This document shows, in pieces, positions 25,581 through 34,413 of a stretch of DNA of 64,000 nucleotides (position 1 is the stretch's first letter; the number at the start of each line of letters is the position of its first letter). The DNA comes from Synechococcus sp. RCC307 (GTDB lineage: Bacteria > Cyanobacteriota > Cyanobacteriia > PCC-6307 > Cyanobiaceae). The stretch covers positions 1,111,105-1,175,104 of the forward strand of contig CT978603.1 in the NCBI GenBank assembly GCA_000063525.1, given 5' to 3'. The position numbers were made by a program, and so were the translations under genes. The notes below the pieces were generated by a model, which saw nothing but the letters and a program-made list of their open reading frames with translations, made no database searches and had not been told where the DNA came from.

Positions 25581-26752
25581 CAGAAGATCTCAGCGGGATC
25601 GGCGTCCGCCAGTTTGCGCATGGCCACCAGGGCCGAACCCATGCACATCACCAAGATCAGGCTGAACACCAGCACCGCCCGTTGCGGCGACATGCCAACC
25701 GGCAACTGGGTGGAACCACGAATCAGGGCATACAAACCCTCGCCAGCGGCATAGGCCGGCACATACCCCACCAGGGCCAGCATTAAGCCTTCGCGGACCA
25801 CAACAGCAAGCAGATCCCTAAGGGGATATCCCATCGCCATCAAGGTGGCGTACTCCGGCAGATGGTCACTGACATCGCCGTAGAGGATCTGATAAACGAT
25901 CACACAACCCACCACAAAACCCATGGCAGCGCCGAGGCTGAAGATGAACCCGATGGCTGTGCTGCTGCGCCAGTAGTTCTTCTCGAACTCAATGAACGCT
26001 TTCTTGGTGAAGACGCTCACGTCATTGGGAAGCCAAGCGCGAAGTCGCTCAGCAACAGCCTCAGGATCAGCACCATCGCGCAGGCGAATCAAGCCAAGCT
26101 CAATGCTGCCGCGAGACGTGGAGGGCAGCAGCGAGCGGAAGGTTTCACGGCTGGTGATCAAGTTGCCGTCAGCACCAAACGAGGGGCCCAACTCCACCAG
26201 ACCCGAGACCCGCACGCGCTGACCAGCCACCTCACTTTCCACCACCTGGCCGGCATTGAAGCGCTCAGCCACAGGACCAAATTCAGGCCTAGAGCGCGCA
26301 TCAAACAAGACGCGGCCTTTCTGGCGCAGGCTGGCCGATTGATCAGCCAGCATCGAATCGACAAACAAGGCGTCATCCGGCTCAAACCCCAAGGCCAACA
26401 GGGAGCGGGTCGAGCGGGTCTCGGGATTGCGCCACAGCACAAAATTCCAGTGCACCGGGCTGACGCTCTCAACCGCTGGCTCCGCCATGGTCTGAATCAG
26501 CCGCCGCTCGGGGAAACCGGCCATGCTGATCGAGCTCATCGAGCGCGGACTCATCAACACCAAATCGGCATCAAACAGGCGATGAATCGTGACGCTGGCG
26601 TCGAACAGCCCATCACGAAAGCCCAGCTGCATGAACATCAAGATCCCTGCAAAGCTGATGCCGGCCAGAGCGATCAGCAGCCGCACCGGTTGACGACTCA
26701 GCAGCAACCAAGCCAAGGGAACGCCGCGCCGGCGCCAAAGCGCTTGGATCAT
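25580..26752 (-). CDS. devC: DevC-type ABC transporter permease
   Basis: The 390-residue permease has an N-terminal membrane segment (RLLIALAGISFAGILMFMQLGFRDGLFDASVTIH), a large periplasmic domain and three C-terminal segments, the FtsX/MacB topology. FRDGLFDASV and the SPRSMSSISMAGFPERRL block are typical of DevC. It lies between devB (4-nt overlap) and devA (1-nt overlap). Confidence 0.9.
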   Translation of the reverse strand: MIQALWRRRGVPLAWLLLSRQPVRLLIALAGISFAGILMFMQLGFRDGLFDASVTIHRLFDADLVLMSPRSMSSISMAGFPERRLIQTMAEPAVESVSPVHWNFVLWRNPETRSTRSLLALGFEPDDALFVDSMLADQSASLRQKGRVLFDARSRPEFGPVAERFNAGQVVESEVAGQRVRVSGLVELGPSFGADGNLITSRETFRSLLPSTSRGSIELGLIRLRDGADPEAVAERLRAWLPNDVSVFTKKAFIEFEKNYWRSSTAIGFIFSLGAAMGFVVGCVIVYQILYGDVSDHLPEYATLMAMGYPLRDLLAVVVREGLMLALVGYVPAYAAGEGLYALIRGSTQLPVGMSPQRAVLVFSLILVMCMGSALVAMRKLADADPAEIF

Positions 26753-27672
26753 GGCTGCAGCCGGCCGATCAGTTTCAAGCCAGTGAGCTGGCGAACGCGC
26801 CGAGCATCAGCTGGATCAAGGGTGACGTACACCTCCACCACCCTGGCATCGGTGTCAGCTGTTGGATCAGTGCTGAGCACATCACGCTGCTGAACCAGTG
26901 GGTTGATGCGACGCACGCGGCCTTGAAGCTCGCCATCAAAGCCACCGTTTTCGCTCAAGAGCAGCACCCGCTGACCAACGCGTACACGGCCGATATCGCT
27001 CTCATACACCTCCAACACCGCTTCCATCTGATCGCTGCGGCCGATGGACAGCACTCCATCGGAGCCGGGACGCTCACCGGGGCGAGCAAAAATTTCCAGC
27101 ACCGTGCCACTGAAGGGGGCCACCAGCTCGCCATCGGGCAACTTGATGCGCTGGCGCTGCAACTCAGCTTTGGCCTTGCGCAGCTCCTGCTGCACGGTGA
27201 GCAGCTTGATTTTGCGGACATCAAGCGTTTCCGCGGAAATCGCGCCGCTACGCAGTAGCCGTTCGTAGCGCTGCACCTCGCGCTGAAGCAGAGCTTGGCG
27301 TTGCTCCAGCGTTGCAATCGTGGCTTTGGCGACCTCGAAGTCAGCCAGCTGGTCGGGGCGGGTGTCGAATTGAGCCAGGACCTGGCCGGCCTCGACGCGA
27401 TCACCCTCCTCCACCAGCAAGGTTTCAACCCGCGGCGATGAACCCATCGCACCGGAGGGAGCATCCAGCCGGCGCACATTGCCAGCTGGATTAAGCCGGC
27501 CTAAGGCAGACACACCACGAGGTTGCGGCGACTGAGCACTGATTGGTGCCGCCATCGGCTCGGGCTGTGGACGCGAGCGCCAGCTCCACAGCGCCACAAC
27601 AGCAACGGTTCCAAGGACTGCCGAGAGAACCACCAAGCCACGACGACCACTGATGGGAGGCATCAAGGTCAC
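26749..27672 (-). CDS. devB: DevB-type HlyD-family membrane fusion protein
   Basis: The 307-residue periplasmic adaptor has one N-terminal membrane anchor (GLVVLSAVLGTVAVVALWSW), a biotinyl-lipoyl-like half (GRLNPAGNVRRLDAP and VEEGDRVEAGQVLAQFDTRP), a helical hairpin of about residues 115-170 and the second lipoyl half (LVAPFSGTVLEIFARPGERPGSDGVL). It links the inner-membrane DevAC transporter to an outer-membrane channel such as TolC/HgdD. Its start overlaps the pcyA stop by 4 nt. Confidence 0.9.
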   Translation of the reverse strand: MTLMPPISGRRGLVVLSAVLGTVAVVALWSWRSRPQPEPMAAPISAQSPQPRGVSALGRLNPAGNVRRLDAPSGAMGSSPRVETLLVEEGDRVEAGQVLAQFDTRPDQLADFEVAKATIATLEQRQALLQREVQRYERLLRSGAISAETLDVRKIKLLTVQQELRKAKAELQRQRIKLPDGELVAPFSGTVLEIFARPGERPGSDGVLSIGRSDQMEAVLEVYESDIGRVRVGQRVLLLSENGGFDGELQGRVRRINPLVQQRDVLSTDPTADTDARVVEVYVTLDPADARRVRQLTGLKLIGRLQP

Positions 27673-28442
27673 GGATCGCAGGGGGGTGGTGGATCGTCGA
27701 AGAGCAGATTCTGGATGTAGTTATCGGCCCACTGTGGATCGAAGGCCACTTCAAGAACGCGCCTGGTCTTGTCGTTGCGGCGTTGTTGAGCGCAGTAGTG
27801 CTGTTGCCTGCGCCAGCGCTGTTGCACAGCGTCACTGCCGGCTGGCTCTGGCGTTGCTGCGCTCACCGCCTGCAGAAAAATGCGGTGAAAGGCCAGCAGA
27901 TCAGCCTCAAACCAACGCTCTTCTTCGGCATTAGTGAGACGGGCAAACAAGACCTGTTTGGAAAAGATCGAGCCCCAGGCGGGCACCTCCCGGCGCTCGC
28001 TGTAGGGGCGTTGTGGCAAACCCTCCAATGCCTTAATCAGATGTGGCGGCAAGCTCTCGCCGGTGGGAGAGAGATCAACAATCGCTGCTGAAACACCAGC
28101 AGGGCCAGCCACCACATCAGCGCCAAACAGCGGCAGGTTGTAACGCGGGTCTGGAAACAACACGCAGTGGAGGATGTCCAATCGAGCCCCCACCTGGGCC
28201 GTTTCCAGGTGCATCTTGCGCAGCCCAGGGCAACACAACAGCTCGTTGTCGATGGCCATGGCATCCCCTTCGAGCTCACCACGGATCTCGGCCAAGCCGG
28301 CAGGCAATGCCAGGGGTTGCAGCTCCATCAGCTGCTGCCAGGCACCCCTGAGGCCCGAAGCGATGACCGGGATCAGGGGGTGAAAAGCGCGCAAGCAGGC
28401 GGCCAACGGAGCAGCCCAACACCCTAAATGGCGCAGACCCAA
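27669..28442 (-). CDS. pcyA: Phycocyanobilin:ferredoxin oxidoreductase
   Basis: PcyA reduces biliverdin IXalpha by four electrons to phycocyanobilin, the phycobilisome chromophore. The 257-residue protein keeps the active-site residues known from Synechocystis PcyA: Glu in RKMHLE (E80 here), His in DILH (H92) and Asp in FGAD (D109). VAGPAGVSAAIVDLSPT and the C-terminal QRRNDKTRRVLEVAFDPQWADNYI are also characteristic. Its stop overlaps devB by 4 nt, which makes a pcyA-devBCA unit. Its N-terminus is divergent from the M16 peptidase genes. Confidence 0.95.
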   Translation of the reverse strand: MGLRHLGCWAAPLAACLRAFHPLIPVIASGLRGAWQQLMELQPLALPAGLAEIRGELEGDAMAIDNELLCCPGLRKMHLETAQVGARLDILHCVLFPDPRYNLPLFGADVVAGPAGVSAAIVDLSPTGESLPPHLIKALEGLPQRPYSERREVPAWGSIFSKQVLFARLTNAEEERWFEADLLAFHRIFLQAVSAATPEPAGSDAVQQRWRRQQHYCAQQRRNDKTRRVLEVAFDPQWADNYIQNLLFDDPPPPCDP

Positions 28443-28483
28443 GGCTGGATCGCCATAGTGAGGAGATCAGCTGCCTTGATGCG

Positions 28484-29740
28484 TTGGAACAGCCCGCAGG
28501 GCTTGGCTACAGCACCCCACACACCACCGCGCTGAGCAACGGTTTGCCGTTGAGCCTGCTGCCGGTGCCCGATTCACCCGTGGCCTGTCTTCAGTTCTGG
28601 TGCAGCGCCGGCAGTGCGGTTGAGCAGGCCCAGGAGCACGGCATGGCCCATTTCCTGGAACACATGGTGTTCAAAGGCAATGAAAAACTCCCGGCTGGAG
28701 CCTTTGATTGGCAGGTGGAAGCCAGTGGCGGAATCAGCAATGCCGCCACCGGCTTTGATGACGTCCATTATCACGTGTTGATGCCCAAAGAGGCCTTGCC
28801 TTTGGCCTGTGAGTTGTTGCCGCGACTGGTGCTGCAGCCCGAAATCAGGGCTGAGGATTTTGTCCTCGAACGCCAGGTGGTGCTCGAGGAGTTGGCCCAA
28901 AGCGAAGATCAACCCGAGGAGCAAGCCTTCCAGCAGCTCCTGGCCTTGGCCTGCGGTGAGCATGCCTATGGCAGGCCAATCCTGGGAGTTCGCGAGCAAT
29001 TGCTGCAGCAAACACCTCAGCAGATGTTGGCCTTTCAACAGCGTCATTACCGCGCGCAGACCTGTGCTGTGAGCCTCAGTGGTGGTTTTGACCTGGGCCA
29101 TGTTCAGCAACTACTCGAGGCCAGCCCCTTCGCCGAGCTCCCAGGCACCACTGGGATCGATCCACAGCAGCCAGGGCTGAAGGTTCAACCGGGCGTGCAT
29201 GCGCTGGAGCTTCCACGGCTCGAGTCGGCCCGGCTGTTGATGCTGTGGTCGGCACCGCCGGCGAAGGAAATGTTGGCCTTAAGCGGCACCGATCTGCTCA
29301 CCACCGTTCTGGCCGAGGGGCGCAGCAGCCGCCTGGTGCGCTGCCTGCGTGAAGAGAAGCAAGTGGTCGAATCCATCGATATGGATGTGCATGCCTTGGA
29401 GCAGGGCAGCTTGGTGATCCTCGAAGCGATCTGCCCAAGTGACCGGCTGGGCGAGGTGCATCAAAACGTCTGCGCGATCTTGCGTCAACTGCAGCAGCAA
29501 GTCCCCAGCGCCACAGAGCTCAAGCGTGCGAAACGCCTGCTCGACCATGGGCACCGTTTTGCCATGGAGGGGATTGGCTCACTGGCCCAACACTTGGGGC
29601 AAGCCACCTTGATGAAGCGATTGGAACCCCTCGAAGAGCCCCTGTCGCGCTGGCACCAATGGCAAGCGGAGGATCTTCAGCAGCTCTCCCGCGATCTCGA
29701 TCCAGATCTGGCCTGCACCCTGCTGGTGAGGCCGAAGTGA
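28484..29740 (+). CDS. M16-family zinc peptidase (catalytic partner)
   Basis: The 418-residue protein carries the inverted zinc motif HFLEH (56-60) with a downstream Glu in LERQVVLEELAQSEDQPEEQAF, as in processing peptidases and PqqL-type enzymes. It is encoded with a second M16 subunit that lacks the motif, overlapping by 4 nt (GTGA), so they likely form a heterodimer. No signal peptide is evident. No ATG lies before the conserved region; the TTG at 28484 is the likeliest start. Confidence 0.9.
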   Translation: MEQPAGLGYSTPHTTALSNGLPLSLLPVPDSPVACLQFWCSAGSAVEQAQEHGMAHFLEHMVFKGNEKLPAGAFDWQVEASGGISNAATGFDDVHYHVLMPKEALPLACELLPRLVLQPEIRAEDFVLERQVVLEELAQSEDQPEEQAFQQLLALACGEHAYGRPILGVREQLLQQTPQQMLAFQQRHYRAQTCAVSLSGGFDLGHVQQLLEASPFAELPGTTGIDPQQPGLKVQPGVHALELPRLESARLLMLWSAPPAKEMLALSGTDLLTTVLAEGRSSRLVRCLREEKQVVESIDMDVHALEQGSLVILEAICPSDRLGEVHQNVCAILRQLQQQVPSATELKRAKRLLDHGHRFAMEGIGSLAQHLGQATLMKRLEPLEEPLSRWHQWQAEDLQQLSRDLDPDLACTLLVRPK

Positions 29741-30990
29741 GCACAAGGCTGCAATGGCTTGAGCCCAGCTTCGGCGATGTGATGGCGGCTCGCTTGGTGC
29801 TGCCGCTGGGCAGTGCTGCTGATCCACCGGGCCAAGCCGGACTGCACCAGCTCCTAGCCGGTTCGCTCACCCGTGGCTGCGGCAGCCACGATGCGCGCTC
29901 CTTTGCCGAGTGGATCGAAAACCAGGGGGCCAGCCTGCGTTGTGAAGCTGGCGATGACCATCTGCAAATCATGCTGAAAGGGGTGGGTAGCGATCGCCAT
30001 GTCCTGTTGCCGCAGTTGCTCGAAATGGTGGAGCAGCCCGCTGCCAGCGATGACCAAATCGAGCTCGAGCGGGACCTCAACCTTCAAACCCTGCAGCGCT
30101 TGGAAGAAGACCCCTTCAGCCGCGCCCAAGACCGTCTGCGGCAGCTGATGTTTGGCGATGGCCCCTACGGCCATGACCCCCTAGGGACAACCGCATCGCT
30201 GCAACGACTGAGCAGCCAAGACATCGTCAACGAACGGCCGCGGTTAGCCAATCGCCAGGCGTTTCTGGTGGTGAGCGCGGCCCACGATCAAGCCTTAGCC
30301 GATGGCCTCGAGCAACGTTTGCAGCGCTTTGCCCACGACAGCGTCAAAGCGCCTCAGCCATTGGCGCAGGGCGATTGCGGTTGGAGCGCTGATCCCCTCG
30401 ACACTGAGCAAACCGTGCTGATGTTGGGGTTTCGCAGCCTGCCCGTTCAGCATGCCGATGCCTTGGGTTTGAGGCTGCTTCAGGTGCATCTCGGCTTGGG
30501 CATGAGTTGCCGGCTGTTTCTGCGACTGCGCGAAGAGCTGGGACTCGTCTACGACGTTGGCGCCGAGCTGGCCATGCGCCGGTTTGATTCTCCATTCATC
30601 TGGCATCTCTCCACCAGTGCCGATCAAGCCAGCAGTGCCCTTGAGGCCTTACTGGATGAATGGCAACGGCTGCTCGATGAACCCCTGGCAACAAGCCAAC
30701 TTGAGTTAGCCAAAGCGAAATTGCGCGGCCAAGAAGCCATGGGCCGGCAAACCGGTGCCCAGCGGGCAGAACGGCAGGCCTTTTGCCAGGCCTATGGGCT
30801 GCCCAGCGATTTCCATGCCCAGGCCATGAAGCAACTGGACAGCATCAGCGCGATGCAGTTGCAGCAGGTGGCTCATCGTTGGCTGCAGCAACCGTGCCTC
30901 AGTGGCAGTGGTCCAGCGGCCAGCCTGCACAGGGTTGAGCAACGTTGGCAGCAGCGGCTCAGTCGCTGCCTATCTCCTGCAGGGCACTAA
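29737..30990 (+). CDS. M16-family peptidase-like protein (non-catalytic partner)
   Basis: This 417-residue M16 fold protein follows the catalytic subunit with a GTGA overlap. At the expected zinc site it reads GLHQLLAGSL, so the second His/Glu pair is lost. It keeps the substrate-chamber features of the second half (LRLREELGLVYDVGAEL). In two-subunit M16 enzymes this partner supplies the Arg/Tyr pair for substrate binding. GTG 29737 is preferred over an upstream start that would overlap by 82 nt. The tail overlaps sipA by 32 nt. Confidence 0.88.
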   Translation: MSTRLQWLEPSFGDVMAARLVLPLGSAADPPGQAGLHQLLAGSLTRGCGSHDARSFAEWIENQGASLRCEAGDDHLQIMLKGVGSDRHVLLPQLLEMVEQPAASDDQIELERDLNLQTLQRLEEDPFSRAQDRLRQLMFGDGPYGHDPLGTTASLQRLSSQDIVNERPRLANRQAFLVVSAAHDQALADGLEQRLQRFAHDSVKAPQPLAQGDCGWSADPLDTEQTVLMLGFRSLPVQHADALGLRLLQVHLGLGMSCRLFLRLREELGLVYDVGAELAMRRFDSPFIWHLSTSADQASSALEALLDEWQRLLDEPLATSQLELAKAKLRGQEAMGRQTGAQRAERQAFCQAYGLPSDFHAQAMKQLDSISAMQLQQVAHRWLQQPCLSGSGPAASLHRVEQRWQQRLSRCLSPAGH

Positions 30991-31195
30991 GCGGCACCAC
31001 AAAACTGCCGCGCCGAAAGCGCACGCCGCGCTGATCCTTGGGCAGCAGGGAAATCACTTCCCCCTCTTCTCCGGCACTCACCAGATCGCCAGGCCGCAAC
31101 ATCGGCATGGCATCGGCCGTCTTCAGATAAGGCTGTTGTTCAGACAACACCACACTGGCGCCAACAGGGCACGCGCTTGAAGCTGGCTCAGACAC
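30959..31195 (-). CDS. sipA: SipA-like regulatory protein (DUF3148)
   Basis: The 78-residue protein has the SipA core: PYLKTADAMPMLRPGDLVSAGEEGEV followed by GVRFRRGSFVVPLSALQ. In Synechococcus elongatus and Synechocystis, SipA binds the histidine kinase NblS, which controls high-light and nutrient stress genes. The fold is a small SH3-like barrel. The NblS gene is not in this window. Identification rests on the KTADxMPMLRP signature. Confidence 0.85.
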   Translation of the reverse strand: MSEPASSACPVGASVVLSEQQPYLKTADAMPMLRPGDLVSAGEEGEVISLLPKDQRGVRFRRGSFVVPLSALQEIGSD

Positions 31196-31252
31196 CGTTG
31201 TTGGACTGGGGAACGTGTTGCAGGATGACAGCCAGAGAGCACAAGAGCAGCA

Positions 31253-31831
31253 GTGCGGGCCCTGTTGAACTGGAGTGGTGCCCTGGCCGGCCTGCTGCTA
31301 CTGATCACTGGGGGACTGCTGCACCCAGCTTGGTTGCAGTGGAGTGACACCAGCGGATGGCAGAGCATCAATTTGGGCGTCACGGCCCAGCTCCCGGCTC
31401 TGTTGCTGACAGCCCTGATCTGCGGCCCGCGCCCAGCCTTGATGGCTGCCATTGCTTACCTCGCCCTCGGCCTCAGCGGCGTGTTGATGGTGTTCCACAG
31501 CGGAGGGGGCTTGAGCTACCTGCAGCTTCCGGCCTTTGGCTACATCGCTGGCTTCTTGCCAGCGGCTTGGCTCTGCGGCCGGCTGGCCCAACGAGATGAC
31601 GTCAATCAACTCGAACACTTGATGGCCATTGCCCTGTTGGGGGTATTGACCGTTCAACTCTGCGGCGGCCTCAATCTGGTGGTGGGCCATTGGGCAGGCC
31701 GCTGGGCGGAACCATTACCGCAGCTGCTGCTCAGTTATGGACTGCTTCCCCTGGGAGGCCAGATCTTGCTCTGCGCAGTCGTTGCTGTGGTGAGCCGGCT
31801 GCTGCGACCACTGCTGACGGTCAACCACTAG
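31253..31831 (+). CDS. bioY: BioY-family biotin transporter component
   Basis: A 192-residue integral membrane protein with about six hydrophobic segments. The run LICGPRPALMAAIAYLALGLSGVLMVFHSGGGLSYLQLPAFGYIAGFLPAAWLCG matches the S-component BioY. BioY binds biotin and either works alone or with an ECF energising module. The start is GTG 31253. It lies 4 bases upstream of lspA and is divergent from sipA. Confidence 0.88.
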   Translation: MRALLNWSGALAGLLLLITGGLLHPAWLQWSDTSGWQSINLGVTAQLPALLLTALICGPRPALMAAIAYLALGLSGVLMVFHSGGGLSYLQLPAFGYIAGFLPAAWLCGRLAQRDDVNQLEHLMAIALLGVLTVQLCGGLNLVVGHWAGRWAEPLPQLLLSYGLLPLGGQILLCAVVAVVSRLLRPLLTVNH

Positions 31832-31834
31832 GTC

Positions 31835-32290
31835 ATGGCTGGCAAACGTTTCTGGATCCTGCTGAGTGCTGCTGGGCTGTTGCTGCTGGATCAGCTCAGT
31901 AAGCAGTGGTGGCTGCAAAACCTGCCACCTGGCGTCAGCCAGAGCTGGATTCCTGGACTGCTCAACCTGAGGCTGGTCTGGAACGATGGCGCCGCCTTCA
32001 GCCTGTTTCGCAGTGGCTCGCAGTGGCTGGGCTGGATCAGCCTGCTAGTCAGCGTTGGCCTGTTGATCTGGATTGGGCGCCGTGGTCGGCAGTGGTCCCG
32101 CTGGCAAGCCGCAGCTGCCGCATTCCTGCTGGCAGGAAGCGTCGGCAATGGCATCGATCGCTGGCGCTATGGAGCGGTGATCGATGGCCTTGAACTGGTG
32201 CCATTCTCATTTCCCGTCTTCAATTTGGCCGACGTTGCGATCAACTTGGCCGTGTTGTGTCTGTTGATCGAAGCCATCCGCCAGCGATGA
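31835..32290 (+). CDS. lspA: Lipoprotein signal peptidase (signal peptidase II)
   Basis: The 151-residue polytopic protein cleaves signal peptides of prolipoproteins. The catalytic aspartates are visible as D108 in GNGIDRW and D133 in FNLADVAIN, with the conserved WNDGAAFSL (N50). Four membrane segments fit. Its stop overlaps the start of the PBP gene by 4 nt (ATGA). Several lipoproteins in this window (2995, 48279, 60175) would be its substrates. Confidence 0.95.
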   Translation: MAGKRFWILLSAAGLLLLDQLSKQWWLQNLPPGVSQSWIPGLLNLRLVWNDGAAFSLFRSGSQWLGWISLLVSVGLLIWIGRRGRQWSRWQAAAAAFLLAGSVGNGIDRWRYGAVIDGLELVPFSFPVFNLADVAINLAVLCLLIEAIRQR

Positions 32291-34413
32291 GCCCATTCCT
32301 ACGCCTTCACATCAACGGTGAACCCAGCAGGGAGATCCAGCTGCTGGGGGAGGTGTATCGACTGGGGCGCGATCCCGACGCCGAAATCGTGATCCAGCAC
32401 CCTGCGATCAGCAAGCGCCATGCCTTGCTGGAGCGCCGCCATGGCCACTGGCAGCTCAGGGACCAAGGCTCCACCAATGGCTTGAGCTGGAAGGGCCGAT
32501 CGGTGCAGCTCTTGGCCCTACGCGATGGGGATCGCATTCGCCTCGGACCAGAGGCTGATCCATCGCTACCGGTGCTGGAGTTCCTTGAGCCCAGCTCCCG
32601 CCGTCAATGGCTCCCCTGGAAGAAGGCACTCAGTTCAGGCCTATTGAGCCTGGCCGGGGCTGGTCTGTTGGTGCTCGGTTTCGGGGCCGTCAGCGTGCCT
32701 GTGCGCGGCAGTTTGGCTCCAGTGCGCGGGCCCTTGGTGCTCTACGACCGCAGCGGCACACCGATTAACAGTGGCTTTGATACGAACCACCGCGAAAAGG
32801 AGCGTGTTGCCGATTTCGCGCCACCGCTTCGGGCGGCTTTGCTTTCAAGCGAAGACACCCGCTTCTGGTGGCATCCAGGGGTCGATCCGATTGGCATCAC
32901 CCGTGCCTTGCTCGTCAACATTGCTGGCGGCCAAGTGCTGGAGGGCGGCAGCACCCTCACCCAACAGCTGGCCCGGAGCCTCTATCCCAACGAGGTGGGC
33001 GAGGGCGACACGCTGCAGCGCAAATGGAATGAACTGCTGGTCGCGTTGCAATTGGAAGCGCGCTTCAGCAAGCAAACGCTGCTGTTGAGCTACCTCAATC
33101 GGGTGTATCTCGGCGTCGGGTGGGGCTTTGAAGATGCCGCGCAGGCCTACTTCAACCACTCAGCCAGTGCGTTGACCTTGCCGCAGGCGGCGCTGCTAGT
33201 GGGGCTACTGCCATCGCCCAATGGCCACGACCCCTGCCGCTATCCGGAAGCTGCGCTGGCGGCACGCAATGGTGTGCTCAACAAAATGGTGCGGGAAGGT
33301 CGCCTCTCGGCTGATCAAGGACGCATCGCGCGGCGAACTCCGATTCAACTGGCGCCTGAAGCCTGCACCGGTGTCGCCCGCAGACCAGCTCCCTTCTACA
33401 GCGATCAAGTGGAGCGCGATCTGCAGAAGCTCGTTGGTGACGATGTGGCCGCTGAGGGGAACTTCATCGTGGAAACCCATCTCGACCCAACGCTGCAAGA
33501 GGTCGTTGAAGTGACACTGCAGCGATTTCTACGAGCCAACAGCACCAGCGGCATCAACCAAGGGGCCGTTGTGGTGCTCGATAGCCGCACCGGCGGAATC
33601 CTCAGCCTGGTGGGGGGGCGCGACTACAGCACCAGCCAATACAACCGAGCCAGCCAAGCCCTGAGGCAGCCCGGAAGCGTGTTCAAACTCTTCCCTTATT
33701 TAGTGGCCATAGATCGAGGCGTTAGGCCAACAACACCTGTCTCGGCATCGCCAATCGAGTGGGGAGGCCTGCGTTACAGCCAAGGTTGCCGCGGCAGCAG
33801 CAGCCTGCAGCAGGCCTTCGCATCCAGCGACAACTGTGCTGCCTTGCATCTGGCACGCCGCTACAGCCTTGACGCTGTGGTTCGCAAAGCACGCGACTTC
33901 GGCATCACGACACCGATGGCAGCGGTCCCGGGTTTGGTGCTTGGGCAATCAGAAACACTGTTGCTGGAGCTCACGGCGGCCTATGCGGCCGTGGCCAATG
34001 GGGGCATCTGGACCTCACCGAGCACGATTCGCCGACTGACTGACACCGAAACCTGTCCACTCGATCCCAGCGATTGTGCCCAGCGCTCCCTGGCCAGCCA
34101 ACGCAGCCGCCGAGTCTTGCCCACCGATCAAGCCTTGGTGATGCAAACACTGTTGCGATCGGTGATCCAATCCGGCACGGGCCGTGCTGCCTACCTGGGT
34201 GGCAACGAGGGAGGAAAAACCGGAACGACGAATGAAGGTCGCGATTTGACCTTTATTGGCTACGAACCCAAGCGCCATTGGGTCATGGGCGTTTGGCTAG
34301 GCAATGACGACAACAGCCCCACGGGCCAAACCAGCGCCGCCGCTGCTGGTCTGTGGTGGGAGATCATGCGCACTGCAGGCCAGGGCACTGCTGATGCGGA
34401 GGGCCGGCCATGA
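32287..34413 (+). CDS. Class A penicillin-binding protein with N-terminal FHA domain
   Basis: A 708-residue bifunctional peptidoglycan synthase. An FHA domain comes first (about 1-100: GR at 27-28, S42/H45 in ISKRHALLE, GSTNG 61-65), then a membrane segment (~117-137). The GT51 transglycosylase follows, with Glu189 in SSEDTRFWWHPGVD and EGGSTLTQQLAR. The transpeptidase has S464-V-F-K467, SDN (514-516) and KTG (644-646). The FHA half lies on the cytoplasmic side and would read a phosphothreonine, linking wall synthesis to a Ser/Thr kinase; that link is inference. It starts with ATGA overlap to lspA and ends with ATGA overlap to the GTPase gene. Confidence 0.92.
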   Translation: MSPFLRLHINGEPSREIQLLGEVYRLGRDPDAEIVIQHPAISKRHALLERRHGHWQLRDQGSTNGLSWKGRSVQLLALRDGDRIRLGPEADPSLPVLEFLEPSSRRQWLPWKKALSSGLLSLAGAGLLVLGFGAVSVPVRGSLAPVRGPLVLYDRSGTPINSGFDTNHREKERVADFAPPLRAALLSSEDTRFWWHPGVDPIGITRALLVNIAGGQVLEGGSTLTQQLARSLYPNEVGEGDTLQRKWNELLVALQLEARFSKQTLLLSYLNRVYLGVGWGFEDAAQAYFNHSASALTLPQAALLVGLLPSPNGHDPCRYPEAALAARNGVLNKMVREGRLSADQGRIARRTPIQLAPEACTGVARRPAPFYSDQVERDLQKLVGDDVAAEGNFIVETHLDPTLQEVVEVTLQRFLRANSTSGINQGAVVVLDSRTGGILSLVGGRDYSTSQYNRASQALRQPGSVFKLFPYLVAIDRGVRPTTPVSASPIEWGGLRYSQGCRGSSSLQQAFASSDNCAALHLARRYSLDAVVRKARDFGITTPMAAVPGLVLGQSETLLLELTAAYAAVANGGIWTSPSTIRRLTDTETCPLDPSDCAQRSLASQRSRRVLPTDQALVMQTLLRSVIQSGTGRAAYLGGNEGGKTGTTNEGRDLTFIGYEPKRHWVMGVWLGNDDNSPTGQTSAAAAGLWWEIMRTAGQGTADAEGRP

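Noticed and set aside
25862-26893. 343-residue plus-strand frame across devC and devB
   Set aside because: Antisense shadow; the minus strand encodes two clear transporter components with 4-nt overlap.
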